This document shows, one piece after another, positions 11,920 to 23,241 of a stretch of 64,000 bases of DNA. Every line of letters starts with the position of its first letter. Position 1 is the first letter of the stretch. Location of the stretch: the NCBI RefSeq assembly GCF_000003815.2, contig NC_049992.1, forward strand, positions 5,953,094 to 6,017,093, read 5' to 3'. The position numbers and the translations under genes are program-made. This DNA comes from Branchiostoma floridae. Taxonomy: Eukaryota > Chordata > Leptocardii > Amphioxiformes > Branchiostomatidae. The notes under the pieces are model-generated. The model saw only the letters and a program-made list of their open reading frames with translations. It was not told the origin of the DNA and ran no database searches.

Positions 11920-14900
11920 ATGACAAGACGGAAACTGCTACTCATTGGTGCTGGGATGTGCGTTTGCATTGTGTTGTATGGGATACTGGGTAACACTCTG
12001 ACAACCATGCATATGCAATGTAAAATCATCAATGATGTACAACACCAACTCAAGTCATTATTCAACGATCAGCAGGGAGTCAACCAATCTCAACGTAGAG
12101 ATAATGCCATCTTGGAGGAGATATCAGAAAAAGCTCTGCCCAATTATACAGGGATTCGTCCAAGCGATGAAAACACAGTGTCTACGTCACCGGAAGAAAT
12201 GCCATGCGCTTCTGTTTTAAGAGAAGAACTGTTGTGTGACCTTAAGAAGAGCGTTCCGTTTTTCACCATCACAAGAAGACACGCGTATAAAGATGCCAGA
12301 AATGGTATATTCCCGGAGGAGAGTCTGGAGAAGTTGCTACATTTTAACTCGTGCGCTGTCGTCAGTAGCAGTCATGCGCTAATGCTTCACGAGTACGGAC
12401 AGGAAATAGGTACGTTATAACATCCTCCTCCGCAGAGACATCCAACGGCGAAACCCGTCTATGATGAACCTTGCTTTCTCAACCGTCACCCTTAGTTCCT
12501 GACCGCCCTGCTTATAAATATTAATGAGCTTACCTTTATATAGGCGAGACCCCTTCTTGAAAATTAAAAGGCCTATTCTGCGATTGGCTGACAGCTGGTT
12601 TGGGGAAGACAACCACAAGAACTCAGAGTGACGGTTGAGAAAGCAGGGTACATCCAGACAGGCGGTGTCGCTGTTGGATGTCACTGCGTAGGAGGATGCG
12701 TTATGATGGATGCTTGGTATAACTTAAGACTAACAGTTGCTGTTGTTCATGTTGTTTCTTTGTGGTTTATCTCAATATCTTCGTCGATGATAGATAGATG
12801 TTCTTACGTAATATTAGGTACTCACTACACACTTAAATGAGACCCTCGCTACAAAAATTACTCATTAGGCCACAGCAAGTAAATTTTATGGATGACATCC
12901 TCTGCAGACTGCAAAAATAGTGCGATAGGGCGAAAAAAAACAAGATGGGTTTAAAAAAACAAGATGGCTACATTTTCAAAATAGGCACCATAAAGTTGTG
13001 ATAAACGTTGTAACAAGAATTATAGGGACAAAACATGGTATCAGAGCCTACAAGGCATTCATTCCTGTATTCAAGACATGTACTGGTGTGGTAAAAGTGA
13101 CACTAGTGTGGTATCACATCACAAACAAAGTTGGTAATCACACTCATGGCTTCCAGTCACTTTGACAACTATTCAACAAGTTGTCTACAACTACAGTCAT
13201 GGGTACCTCGCAAGTGTTTTTTTTCTACAAGCACAATTATTAGGCTACAACACAACATATTTGCCTATTTTGGTACTTCTTTTGTTTATTTATTCACACA
13301 ACAAAATACATAAAACAATTCAGAAAAGAGTGCATAAAAAGCAGGAAAACCGTAAACAGCTGCTTATACCTTCATTCCTTGACAAAGACTGATGCTGTGC
13401 AGTCGATAATTTGGGTGAGTCCAATTTTTGTTTTGGAACAGGTCTACCATTTCAAGAAAGAGCTTAAACTATGCCCTCCTCCTCTATACTAAACAAATGT
13501 ATGGTAGCCGGTAAATAACAAAGAAGAGTAACTTACAATTTAGAAAAAATTCAAATACATCGGGGAGTTTGTTTGAGAATTTTACTAATTTGCAACTTAT
13601 TGATATCATGCATATTTGATATTTTTGATTTTAGAAATAGAGGGGCTGTATGTGAGAGAAAATCAGAGGCAGTGGCTATTCGCGTGAATTTCTTTTGTTG
13701 GGTTATGAGGGTGCAGGGTTGTACTTTATTTAATTTATCGTCAATTTGACCATCCCTGCAGAAGAAAAAATTCTTGGTTTTTTTTCTGAAATCAGGCGAA
13801 AATGAGTGCGCGCGCTGATGTCATCCATGAAATTTACTTGCTGTGGCCTTACAAGCAACTTGATATATATAGTTTGTAACTTTCACGAAACTTGCCTAGT
13901 TGCTTGAGTATCTTTTGTATTGCAATATTGACTGTGTCACTGTTTGCTGCACTGTCTCTGGCACTACTACGTTCTGATATTTTTAAGACATCACAGAAGC
14001 TCGCGGTCACGTCTGCGTTCTGAATATGTACATTGTACAGTAGAAGCCAGCCAATTGCACAACGGATTACCGCACATTTCTGTTAATTGCACGGAATCCC
14101 CAAATCCCAAACCGGTGCGGTCTAGCTCAGCTGAATAATTTCGCATTGCTGCACCATCCAGGTTATTAGAGGCTTTATTAGGCTTTGGTAATGGCACGGA
14201 ACATACTGGCAAATGGGGCGTGCAATTGAACGGCTTCTACTGTACAGTGTATCTTTAAAAATGAAGCGGAAATATCCAACAAATTTATTTTGCACTTCTT
14301 TCAGACAACCACGACATCGTGCTACGGTTCAACTGCGCCCCTACCGACAAGTTTGAGCATTACGTCGGCAGCCGGACGGATATCCGCATGATCAACACCC
14401 TCATCCCCCATCTGCACTGTCAGGACGAGTTCTGGAACGAAAACAGCACCATGTTCAAAGACGGAATTTTAGTCGTAGGAAACATGGACGGAATTAACTT
14501 TGGACCGCGAGGTTCTTTAGACATCAAGCAGCACATCCGCCCGTCATTTTCCAACTTGATCAAATACCGCAAGAAATTTCCCGAGAGGGTAAAGACTTTT
14601 ATACAGAGGCCACGATTCGGGCAGGCAATAATGGCGGAGTTGGCTCGGTTCTGTGAGACTACGGGGATGTGTAACAAGACGAGGCTGCGCCCAAGTTCGG
14701 GCATGCTTGGTGAGGATTCTATAAGCGGGCTAAATGTTTCAACTGCGCGTGCGCAAGGTCAAAGTTGAATGTCCTTTACTTGAAAACAGATCTTGTTCAG
14801 ACCATGCGCGATACCATGTCAAATGCAGTGTTTGGTTTATGTATCTGGGGCTTTCAACTTTGATACATTACCCACAATGCTTCACATTGCGCATACTCAG

Positions 14901-15527
14901 CTCAAACCATGAACCTGATTGTTTCCTAGGCCTTTACTTTATATAGTCCTTTCTCCTAACGTAGTACCGCTTTGCAGTGATAAAATTTTCGTCAATATTT
15001 GCACTCCAGGAAGCCCAGAAATTTTCAGAGAGAGACTTATTCTTTGTTGTTGTTTATGTAGTCTTTGTTTGCTGTTGTTTATGTAGTCTATGTAGAACAC
15101 ACTCCGTTGTCAGGGACTGTCTCCTTCCCACGGGTGGCCGGCCATACGTTGGACGGGCTGCTATAAGCGGAATGTAATCAGGCTATTGTTTCTAAAAGCA
15201 GCTTTTTACTCGATTATATAAACGATAGCCACGTGCACCAACATAGATGATAGTTTGTGTTACATTAACATGTGCTGTTTTGCAGGTATCGTGATGATGT
15301 TACACCTGTGTGATTGGGTACGTGTCTACGAGCTCGTTCCTTCCAACAAAGACGACACCGAACTCATGTATTACTTCGACGAAACCACGAAGTGGACCTC
15401 TCAACACGTACACTCGTACAACCAAGAAAGGGTTTACGTCAAAACTCTGTCACTGACTCCCGCTGAAGACATAAAAAATGCCGGCGTGGTGTTGTTGAAA
15501 GGATTTTCACAGACTCAGTGTGGCTGA
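11920..15527 (+). CDS. ST6GAL: Beta-galactoside alpha-2,6-sialyltransferase (ST6Gal type, GT29)
   Basis: Exons 11920-12409, 14305-14709, 15286-15527; both introns are phase 1; 378 residues. The protein is a Golgi type II membrane enzyme that transfers sialic acid from CMP-Neu5Ac to terminal galactose of glycans. A short basic N-terminus (TRRK) precedes a signal anchor at about residues 5-24, then a stem region. Sialylmotif L starts at CAVVSSSH (Cys145) and continues over the first splice junction as EIDNHDIVLRFNCAPT. Motif S is PSSGMLGIVMMLHLCDW, with Cys307 as the usual disulfide partner of Cys145. Motif VS is His341-x4-Glu346. The length is close to human ST6GAL1 (406 aa). The sequence is ST6Gal-like rather than ST3 or ST8. 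It cannot be assigned to ST6GAL1 or ST6GAL2, since that split is a vertebrate duplication. All catalytic motifs are intact. Confidence 0.92.
12421..12698. mobile_element. MITE (hAT-like) adjacent to a 5' splice site
   Basis: Ends CATCCTCCTCCGCAG and CTGCGTAGGAGGATG form terminal inverted repeats that continue imperfectly inward (for example 'ctttctcaaccgtcac' against 'gtgacggttgagaaag'). Flanking 8-mers CGTTATAA (12413-12420) and CGTTATGA (12699-12706) match 7 of 8, as expected for a hAT-type 8-bp target duplication. No coding capacity. Confidence 0.75.
12868..13848 (-). mobile_element. PIF/Harbinger-like non-autonomous element, copy 1
   Basis: Starts GGCCACAGCAAGTAAATTT and ends with its reverse complement, extended by 'atggatgacatc' (about 31 bp with one mismatch). 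Both sides are flanked by TTA, the TWA-type 3-bp duplication of PIF/Harbinger elements. Two related copies occur at 28634-29100 and 31492-31990 in the opposite orientation. It lies within the first coding intron of the sialyltransferase gene. No transposase. Confidence 0.75.
14038..14242. mobile_element. pogo/Tc1-like MITE with TA duplication
   Basis: Begins CAGTAGAAGCC and ends GGCTTCTACTG, flanked by TA on both sides (14036-14037, 14243-14244). The TIR extends about 25 bp to 'caattgcac' / 'gtgcaattg'. CAG...CTG ends with a TA target site are typical of pogo-group MITEs. It sits 62 bp upstream of the second coding exon of the sialyltransferase gene. Confidence 0.75.
14710..15285 (+). other. 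Sialyltransferase intron between motif S halves
   Basis: Phase-1 intron that splits the Gly codon in PSSGMLG. No repeat or RNA gene is recognised. Confidence 0.7.
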
Positions 15528-16446
15528 TACCGTCACTAGTGTCAAGATCTCAGACACATTCATCTTGTCTGATGACCAGCCTCTCTGGCTTATTCTTATC
15601 TACCAGTTGCTACGATATGTAATCGAACACCACAGGGTGTCTGACACACCTTCAGTCACCATGGTGACAGTCGTCTGTTTTGTTTATTTCATAGTTTCTC
15701 CTATGTATGGAAATGTCTGTCACAGTTCATTGGTTGAAGAAGAAGTCGATGAGGAAGAAAAGGCAGAAAGGAAGCAAGAAAAAATTGTCCTTCTAAGGTA
15801 AACATAAAAAAACTGCAGAAAATCGATAATAATAATTATTTCATTGTAAATTCTTGCATGAGATATTCAAAGAGTGTAAAAACACAATACCACAAGTGTC
15901 TACTCTAGTCTAAAAGCCAACTCTAGATTATGAGGTATTGGGTTTGACATCAATGAAACGAAGGCGCTTAAATTGAGGCACGTGAGAAAATGTAGGAATA
16001 CATTCTATTATAAAAGAATCATTGTCCCTTCTCCTTTCTGTCTACAGCTAAGATGTGTCATGTTTTAACATCACACTAAAGTAAAAAAAAATATGATCGT
16101 GTATTACATTTAACCTGTATATCAACTACTAGAAAGCATGTTTTTGTACAAAGCAATGATGTGTATTGATTTATGTCATACCTTGGCCGCGAAAACGTGC
16201 GATACGGGTGTTCCAGACCGTGTGATAACTTTCTGTATCACACAGGTTCTATTTTACACGGGCTTCCTTTGAGTAAATCGAACTATTTCGAACGGGCCGA
16301 ATAAGGCATGGTTGAAAATTCGAATACCGGATTCGTACAGCAGAATTACTGTTGCTACAATCTTTTGTTCGAGGACATTTTCTCAACTTCTGGTGCATTT
16401 CGCATCGAAAAAAGTATTTTGTCAGGTGGGTATGACATAAATAAAA
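15528..16446 (+). other. 3' flank of the sialyltransferase gene
   Basis: The stop is at 15525-15527. The first part is presumably 3' UTR, although no clean AATAAA is close to the stop. Nothing else is recognised in this stretch. Confidence 0.45.
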
Positions 16447-16569
16447 TACAACACGTTGTATTCCGCATCACCCTTGGTCCCAGCCCTCCCGCGGGTCGGA
16501 TCACCCTCCGGCCTTTGGGCGATCCTTCCCGCGGCCGGGTTGGAACGATACGGAAGACACCGTGTTGTA
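16447..16569. mobile_element. Short palindromic MITE
   Basis: TACAACACG at 16447-16455 pairs with CGTGTTGTA at 16561-16569, and the arms continue inward ('ttccgcatc' / 'gatacggaa'). The centre (16485-16540) is GC-rich with its own foldback (ccgcgggtcgg / ccgcggccggg). No coding potential. Confidence 0.65.
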
Positions 16570-17384
16570 CTCTAGATCTATATTAACGTCTAACATGGGC
16601 TAAGTTTGCTGGGAGTTTTGTCACACTATAGCACAAGCAAGATAAGCAAAGATATCAAAAGCAAGATAAGCAAAGGCATCACACAATATGAACCATGATT
16701 AATTTACAGAGGCTTGTATTCTACGGACACTTGTATGGATTTGAATACCAGCGCACAGGAGTCCAAAAATAGCCCCACATCCCCTATTAGATACATGTGA
16801 AATTGTTGTATTGAGCAAACTATTTCAAAAAAGGGCAAAGCTCAATGACTGTCACACCTAATATATCGTCTGACATTCCTAAGCGACAAACCCTTAAAGC
16901 TATGGTTCCTTTGACGTCATTTTAACCATTCGAGACGCCCCAGCGGCTTCGCAAGACATGAGGCGAATAGAGTTAAAAATTAGCCATGAAACCTCCCATC
17001 TAAATCACTTTGAAGTTCTGACTGTTGTAGATGTTTACATGGCAGTGGTGTTAACCATGTTAAGTGGTGTATTCTTAAACAGTCATGTGAGTCTTAAGAA
17101 AATGTGCGTGTGGTTGTTGTAGCAACGGTAGTGCGAACATAAAAACCGGGATGATTCGATCGTGCCTGTACTCTGTTTCACCAGTTTAACCGACTTGTGG
17201 CACCAATACGGACACTTCGAAGATTCGTCTGACTAGGATTTTCGTTTTCTTATTCACCATAAAGTCTCTACAAGGAGAGGTTTGAGAGGTTTGGAGGAAT
17301 GTAGTGTTAGCTAGGACATGCGTGTTTTAGGTTCCATTCTCATCGACACTTTGAGGTAACGTATTGCGAGGTACACTTTGGACG
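16570..17384 (+). other. Upstream region of the LDLa/mucin-like gene
   Basis: Contains two copies of 'aagcaagataagcaaag' near 16625-16675. Otherwise AT-rich without recognised sites; no TATA box is obvious near the ATG at 17385. Confidence 0.4.
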
Positions 17385-20300
17385 ATGGCAGTGCTTCGAA
17401 AGATTGCGGCTGTCTTTTTCTTGCTCGTGCGTCTTAAAACGGAGGTTACTGCACAGACAGTGACAACGCAGGCTGCCGTGCAAGGTTAGTAAGAATCTCC
17501 TACAACTACAATATTAAACATATTAGAATGATTTTTTATATTAAAATATATTCTGATATTAAAAATGTTAGACTAATCTTGAAGTACGATTTTCAAGCAA
17601 GTTTTGACAGAACTAGAGTTAACCATCGAAAATGACCTGGGACAATATGTTTCGTAAAAGATAGATAGGCTTTATAACACATAAGCGCGACTATCGCAAT
17701 AAAGCCCCAAGTTTGCGATAGCACCATGATCGCACTGTGTTTTTTACGGAAATTTCATACCTCTTGGCTAAATTTCTTGTATGTAAAACATTAATCTTCA
17801 ATATCAGTTTCACACACAGAGCCACACAATCAAACCGCTAATGTGCCCCGATGTTGTGCCCTTGGAAAAGGCACTTTACACGATCTTCCTCACTAGCTTT
17901 ACTCAGGTGAAAATGAGTACCTAGCTTAAGTTAAGGCCATCTCACGGATAGCACCTTAAATAGAGGCCCTGTGTTTGCAGATAGCCACACTCCAAGCATG
18001 TTAAAGAACGCGCCACACTTATAGAAAAGAAAAGGAGACCTTCCCAGTGTAAGTGGATCAAATTTTACAGTCCGGTCTCCAGGTTGACATCTGTTATTTC
18101 AATCCTTCCACAATTGTTGCAAAACTAACTAAAAACAATGAAAAAGGCGATGTTGAAGTTGTTAGTGAGCTACGTTATGCATATTAAGAAATAAAAACAA
18201 AAAACGCCGAAAAATACTATGTACCGTTATACGCCTAAAACTCGTTTATAAAAACTTCAATTCTGAGCTGTAATACATGAACGATCATAAACTAACTTGG
18301 CCAGGATATAGACTGTGAATGTTACAAAAAAACAAGCGCAAAAATGTCAATAAAGCGGAACCGCGAACATATTTGAAACGCGAAAAGACCTGTTCGGTCG
18401 AATGACTGAAAAAAGACTACTGGTGTTTGTCGTTTGGTTGACAGAGCCTCAATGGTAAGTGTTTGCACAGCTTGAAGTGTATACACGTGGTGCCATGGCC
18501 GCGACCATACTCTAAGTTTGTTTAAAATGACAGCCTGACTTTATTTCGGCAACCTGACATACACACTGAAAAAAACACTTCAAACAAACAACGCCCCAGT
18601 TCTTTTCACACCTATAACCCCAATGTAAGAGAGATTGTTGAAGCGTTGACAGCATTGTCAGGCCAATGACGATTGTTGTTGTCACTCATCCCATGAATCT
18701 TAACCGTACCCAGGCGAGGTGGAAGGGGTGGTTGGGTGCCTGCGTCAACTTTAATCTTGACTTTGTATAGCCTTGCAGGTGAACCTTGTACGAAATTTCA
18801 CAGATTGCTCAACGAATTATATAGAAAAAGGAACAAATCTTTTTACACTTTGTGAGTTTCGTAGTATTTTCAGTCACACTTACGTTTTGTATGATATACC
18901 CAGTGTGAAATCAAAGGTTACACACATTCGCTTTAGGTCGCAGTGAGAGCGCAGTGCGATCGCCGTCTAGTGGAAAGGGGGCATAACATATCGTGGGTTA
19001 CCATTTTACGAAAATGTTTTCTCTTTTGTGTTGCCATGTCTACGGGTTTCCCCTGGCCCCAGGAATAAAAAAAAACGCTCTAGGTAGGGTTTACTTCCAA
19101 ACGTAGTCAATTGACTGTAGTATAGCAGCATTTGTCGCCATCACGTCGCAAGATTTCGCATGAGGATGTGGCAAAAAATGACAAGCGCACTGCTGTATCT
19201 TTAATGTTTCTCTTATTTGCAGCATTCAGAAGTTGTGTAAAGGTGAACATAAGTAGACATAATTCTTCAAATCAAGACGTCAGTTATATGATTAGTGAAC
19301 AAATGCTTTTTTTTGCTTACATAATGAACTTGATACTAGCTCTTGATATTAACTTCAATACTTTGAACAATCATTGTACATGTAATTTGTTTTGAAACGA
19401 TCTTAATATTTTGAACAATCTGTATATGGCTCGCAAATCGAGACCTTAGCTGCATTGACAATAAGAAACATCTATGATAGTAATTGATGATGTAAGTCTT
19501 AAAAGATAGCATCAAAGTAGGACATCTTTGAAATGTTGCTGGATACACACTCTTTTAAAACTGTGTATTACTATGTGTGTTACAGATTGTCCGAGGGGCC
19601 TTTATCAATGTGACAGTGGCCTGTGTATATCTACTAACTGGCGATGCAATGGACGTGATAACTGTGGTGATGGGAGTGACGAGAGAGATTGCAGTAAGAT
19701 ATGACCTATTTATTACACTTAAGTTAAAAAAGAAAAATTAACGAAAAAATTTATGAAACTCCTAATGAAACTAGACAAACCATCGAGCATGAAATGTATC
19801 TCCAACATAACTGAAATCGAGATGAAGTCAAATTTATCGAGGTAGTTTTATCTCGTATTTGTTAAATGTACCTTTTTAACATGCATTGTTGTGACCTAGC
19901 CCAAAAGTGGCAAAAGTGTGCATTAATACACCAATACTGTATGTTGATGAACGACAAAAACATAAACTTTTTTTCACAAACGTACTTGAACGATAAAACA
20001 ACACAGGAGACGCAGAAGAACAATATTCGTACAATATAAATGTGCTTTTCCAACTAAAACAATGTATTCCCTGCAGCGACTACAACAGCAGGAAGTCACA
20101 CCTTGTCTGTTACCACAACACTAGAGAACAACCCAACAACACAAGACACCAGCACCAGTGCTACATCATCCACACACCATCTCACAACGACAGACTCAAC
20201 AACTGTTCAACCTTTAGCCACTACAGCAGAAAGTCAGACCTCATCTGTTACTATAACATTGGCGAACAACCCAACTACACAAGCCACCAGCACCGATGCT

Positions 20301-20993
20301 ATTTCATCCACGCCCCATCTTACAACGATAGTACCAACAACTGTTCAACCTTTAGCTACAACAGCACAAGCAGGTATGGTAATCACAATTGCTCTTCATT
20401 ATTTTTTTCGGGTAAACTACGTTTACAAGGGGTCAACTGTAATGTAGATAATTGCTTGCTAGTTTGACTATTGTTGCCTTGGACGCGACAACTCCCGCAA
20501 CGTCATCTTCAACGCTTATGATACTTGAATGTCTACTACAATTCGTTATGACAACGCATTGAAACCAACTTTCATAATTCCACCGGGTGCAATTATACCA
20601 CAACATAAGAAAAACACATGAAATCAATGTTATTTAACCCTCCCGTTTTAACTACTGTAACTCTTAAACGACTTATCATGTGACCACCAAATTTCCCGTG
20701 AAAAGGGTATTCCCAGAAAGGTATGCTACAAAAATGTAATAGCAAGACAGTGCAGATGACAGAATGATATTATTTGTTACATCTTGTGTTGCCGATAGCA
20801 ACATCAATGACGTCAAACTGGTATCATAAAATGACGTAATGCATATCTAACATACGAGTTGGGCTCCATCAGCAGTTGTCTTTAGTTCGTTTCTTAGATA
20901 TAAGTTGTCAGTTGAACGCTCTACACTTTTATTTTACAGATACTACGGTTTCAAGTACTCCACATCCGGATGCAACTAGGACAACGTCACCAG
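17385..20993 (+). CDS. Secreted or membrane protein with LDL-receptor class A domain and Thr/Ser-rich stalk (3' end uncertain)
   Basis: Exons 17385-17484, 19586-19693, 20077-20373, 20940-20993; all introns are phase 1, the usual rule for shuffled extracellular modules. Exon 1 encodes a signal peptide ([17 protein letters not shown] then AQ-TVTT). Exon 2 is exactly one LDLa module, residues 34-69, with six cysteines (35,42,47,54,60,69) and the DGSDERDC calcium-binding end. Exon 3 is Thr/Ser-rich with two 47-residue repeats, as in an O-glycosylated mucin stalk. Exon 4 continues this (TTVSSTPH). Function is not known; LDLa modules usually bind ligand or lipoprotein. The 3' end is not fixed: the last donor at 20994 (or 20997) is phase 1 and faces a (CA)n tract and a 2.8-kb mobile element before further candidate exons. 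Confidence 0.75.
17485..19585 (+). other. Intron 1 of the LDLa/mucin-like gene
   Basis: Phase-1 intron. A fragment of the SINE-like family is at about 17850-17940 ('gttgtgcccttggaaaaggcac'). Nothing else is recognised over the remaining 1.9 kb. Confidence 0.6.
19694..20076 (+). other. Intron 2 of the LDLa/mucin-like gene
   Basis: Phase-1 intron, AT-rich, no repeat seen. Confidence 0.6.
20374..20939 (+). other. Intron 3 of the LDLa/mucin-like gene, with a repeat fragment
   Basis: From about 20634 (ttaaccctcccg) to about 20875 the sequence resembles 55878-56280 and the reverse strand of 35790-36045, sharing 'gtatgctac', 'gcaacatcaatg', 'gacgtca' and 'gagttgggctcc'. It is a truncated member of the TTAA-flanked family. 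At 20567-20625 a fragment of the MITE seen at 37165-37377 is present. Confidence 0.55.
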
Positions 20994-21118
20994 GTGGTAA
21001 AGCTGTGACGGATGGTGTTGGTTGTGTAGTTGGTGAATGTTTGTGGAATGAAAGTTGCTGTGAAAGAAGTGTGATATGAGACGCCTACGTTTCTTCTTGT
21101 TTCTTCTGCTCTTGAAGA

Positions 21119-21260
21119 CACACTCGATCGTATGTACGCACATACACACAAACATGCGCACACAGAAACACACAAACACATACACACACAGTAACACACA
21201 CACATACACAGTCAAACACAGTGACAAACGTCCACCAACCCACATATCACATACACACAT

Positions 21261-21342
<82 letters not shown>

Positions 21343-21536
21343 CCATACACACATACATACACACACAGACAGATACACACAAACACACAGACACAGACAA
21401 AGACACACAAACACACGCACACACACACAAACACACACACACAGACACACACGCACACACAGACATACATACATACATACATACATACAAATACACACAC
21501 AGACACACACACAGACAGACACAAACACACACAGTA
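21119..21536. repeat. (CA)n microsatellite with variant units
   Basis: About 420 bp of CACA with interspersed CATA, CAGA and CAAA, including a pure (CA)n core at 21263-21336 and a (CATA)n patch near 21465-21488. The long His/Thr or Cys/Val frames across it on either strand are artefacts of the dinucleotide repeat. Confidence 0.95.
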
Positions 21537-21550
21537 AGTTGTAGTTGCAG

Positions 21551-21653
21551 GTACAGGGAGAAGATGGAGACGACAAAGAGCGGACACTTCATACCAGTCA
21601 AGACGGAAAGAACTGTACTGTGAGGTTCACTATTGACAACCATTGCGCTGCAG
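21551..21653 (+). CDS. Possible exon (doubtful)
   Basis: Flanked by an acceptor (gttgcag) and a donor (CAG|GTCAGT) and open in one frame for 34 codons (VQGEDGDDKERT..., ...GKNCTVRFTIDNHC). However, it begins in phase 0 while the upstream exon ends in phase 1, and the phase-1 frame has a stop. It could be an exon of an alternative transcript, or chance. Confidence 0.2.
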
Positions 21654-21805
21654 GTCAGTTCTTTTGTGCCTTTTAAATGTCGCTGTAAAGAGGAGAGTAG
21701 TTAGCCGATGTGCCATGCGTATTTCATGTACTATGTGATTTACTGTCAGCAGTAGACATTTAAAATCAGCAGTCGAAGGATTCAGATTACTCTCTTTTCA
21801 TTGTG

Positions 21806-21898
21806 CTATTTGACCTGATCAGTGATTGGTCCCGAAAGTTTGACCCTTGACCCCACAGCACCAAGAGATGCCAAACTGTCAGTCCAACTGTGGCCCTC
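21806..21898 (+). repeat. Split direct repeat A1
   Basis: 93 bp, starting CTATTTGACCTGATC and ending TGTGGCCCTC; the same sequence is found at 24371-24463. It forms the left end of the element. Confidence 0.9.
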
Positions 21899-22125
21899 GT
21901 CTCCGACGGACCTTCCACTCTCCGCCTCCACCGCCAAAACAGAAATCTCGTCGCCGCAGAGGTCGGTCTGGGACGCCGAAGGGACCTCGAGGGTTTAGCG
22001 GTATCGCCGGGTCGGTGTACGGGGGACTGTGTTCTCTCGTGTTTCAATTACCGTGTGTGCTTTCAGGAGTGCAGAGCTACATGTACCGTCTTTGTTCTTG
22101 CTGTGCTGGATGCCTCGAATTCTGA
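21887..22125 (+). other. Basic Pro/Arg/Cys-rich open frame inside the retroelement
   Basis: An open frame reading ...CQSNCGPRLRR, a Pro run, KSRRRRGRSG, then a Cys-rich end (RLCSCCAGCLEF). It could be a remnant of a nucleic-acid-binding Gag-like peptide, but it overlaps repeat A1 and has no recognised domain. I do not treat it as a gene. Confidence 0.2.
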
Positions 22126-23241
22126 GGACCGGCCGTATTGTTCTAACATTTGCATTTCTATCACGTATTCGTATGTATGAGCTCTTAGCGGCTCGTGGGA
22201 GGATGACCGCCTTACACCATTTTTCGTTTTACAGCTTTATCCTTTTCTCCTAGGCCGGGTCGAGTTTAGGACGTTTTTAATTCACGCTGGCGTTCTGTTC
22301 TGCGTGGAGCTGAGTGATTCTTGTGTGGTTTCGTGACTTTGTGTTTGTTTTTAGCAGCGTTCGACAGCCACTTCCAAGCAGATAGTTGGTGCCCACGTGG
22401 CAAGCCGGTGGTTCTCTGAAATTCCTTTGTTGCCATGTTTTTTGCATCCTCTTTTTCCTCTGCAAAGGAAACCTGTGGGTGTTGGCTTTTAATGCTGAGG
22501 TGTGGAGCAGAACGAGAGTTTCCAGATTTTATGTCATTTTCTGATTTTCGTGAATATTTTCAGGCAGGAACAGAGAAAGACGATGGCATGGTCCAGGAGG
22601 CTGTGTTGGGGTTTTCTGCTACCATTTGTTTTAGTTCGCTGTGTATGAGTGCGTACCTGTAAGGCGTGGTGATTGAGTTGTGGACACGCGTGGCCCAGTC
22701 CTAACCGCGTTCGCGGCACCCTAGACCGTTTGTGGGAGGGCTGGGCGGTGTGGAAGATGCGTATGTTTTAGATTTGTCTGTCTGGGACCGGACCTGTTGC
22801 CGGGCGCCCGTCCCTTCCCACTGTCTCATGGTTCACGTGTTGTTCATACAGGTCTGACGCTCTCCCCCCTCCAACAACAGGGATGCGCGGGACACACCAC
22901 CACCCAGAGCCGGCACAAGCCACCATCAACCTCGCCAGATGTGCGGCCCGATAGGACCCGTTGGTGGCCTGCACAAGCTTCAGCAGCAGAGAGGGCTCAA
23001 GACGCGCCAGGAAACCTGTTAGCCGAACAGTTAGGCTGTGATGTTTTATGTTGTGAACCATGTTCTTTGTGCCGAACATAGTGCTACAAGGGACAGCGGT
23101 CAGAGGATCAGGGTCGACTGGCGCTCCAGTCCCCGACACCGCCCAGCCCCTGCCGGTCAGTTCAGCTAACCCCGCCGACAACTCAAGGAACTGTAAGTCA
23201 TTTTCCCCCTACTTTTCGTGAATAGATTTTGACATGTCGTT

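Noticed and set aside
11850..12684. Minus-strand frames over the sialyltransferase first exon and the MITE
   Set aside because: They are shadows of the real exon and of the palindromic MITE.
15520..15801. Open frame overlapping the end of the sialyltransferase gene
   Set aside because: It lies in the presumed 3' UTR, shares no homology that I can see, and overlaps the real stop in another frame.
21076..21643. Long open frames over the CA tract on both strands (His/Thr-rich on +, Cys/Val-rich on -)
   Set aside because: They are direct consequences of the (CA)n/(GT)n repeat and have no start context, splice sites or domain.
22768..23181. Minus-strand 137-codon frame within the retroelement
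   Set aside because: It lies in GC-rich DNA where stops are rare, shows no RT, integrase or recombinase motif, and runs opposite to the element.
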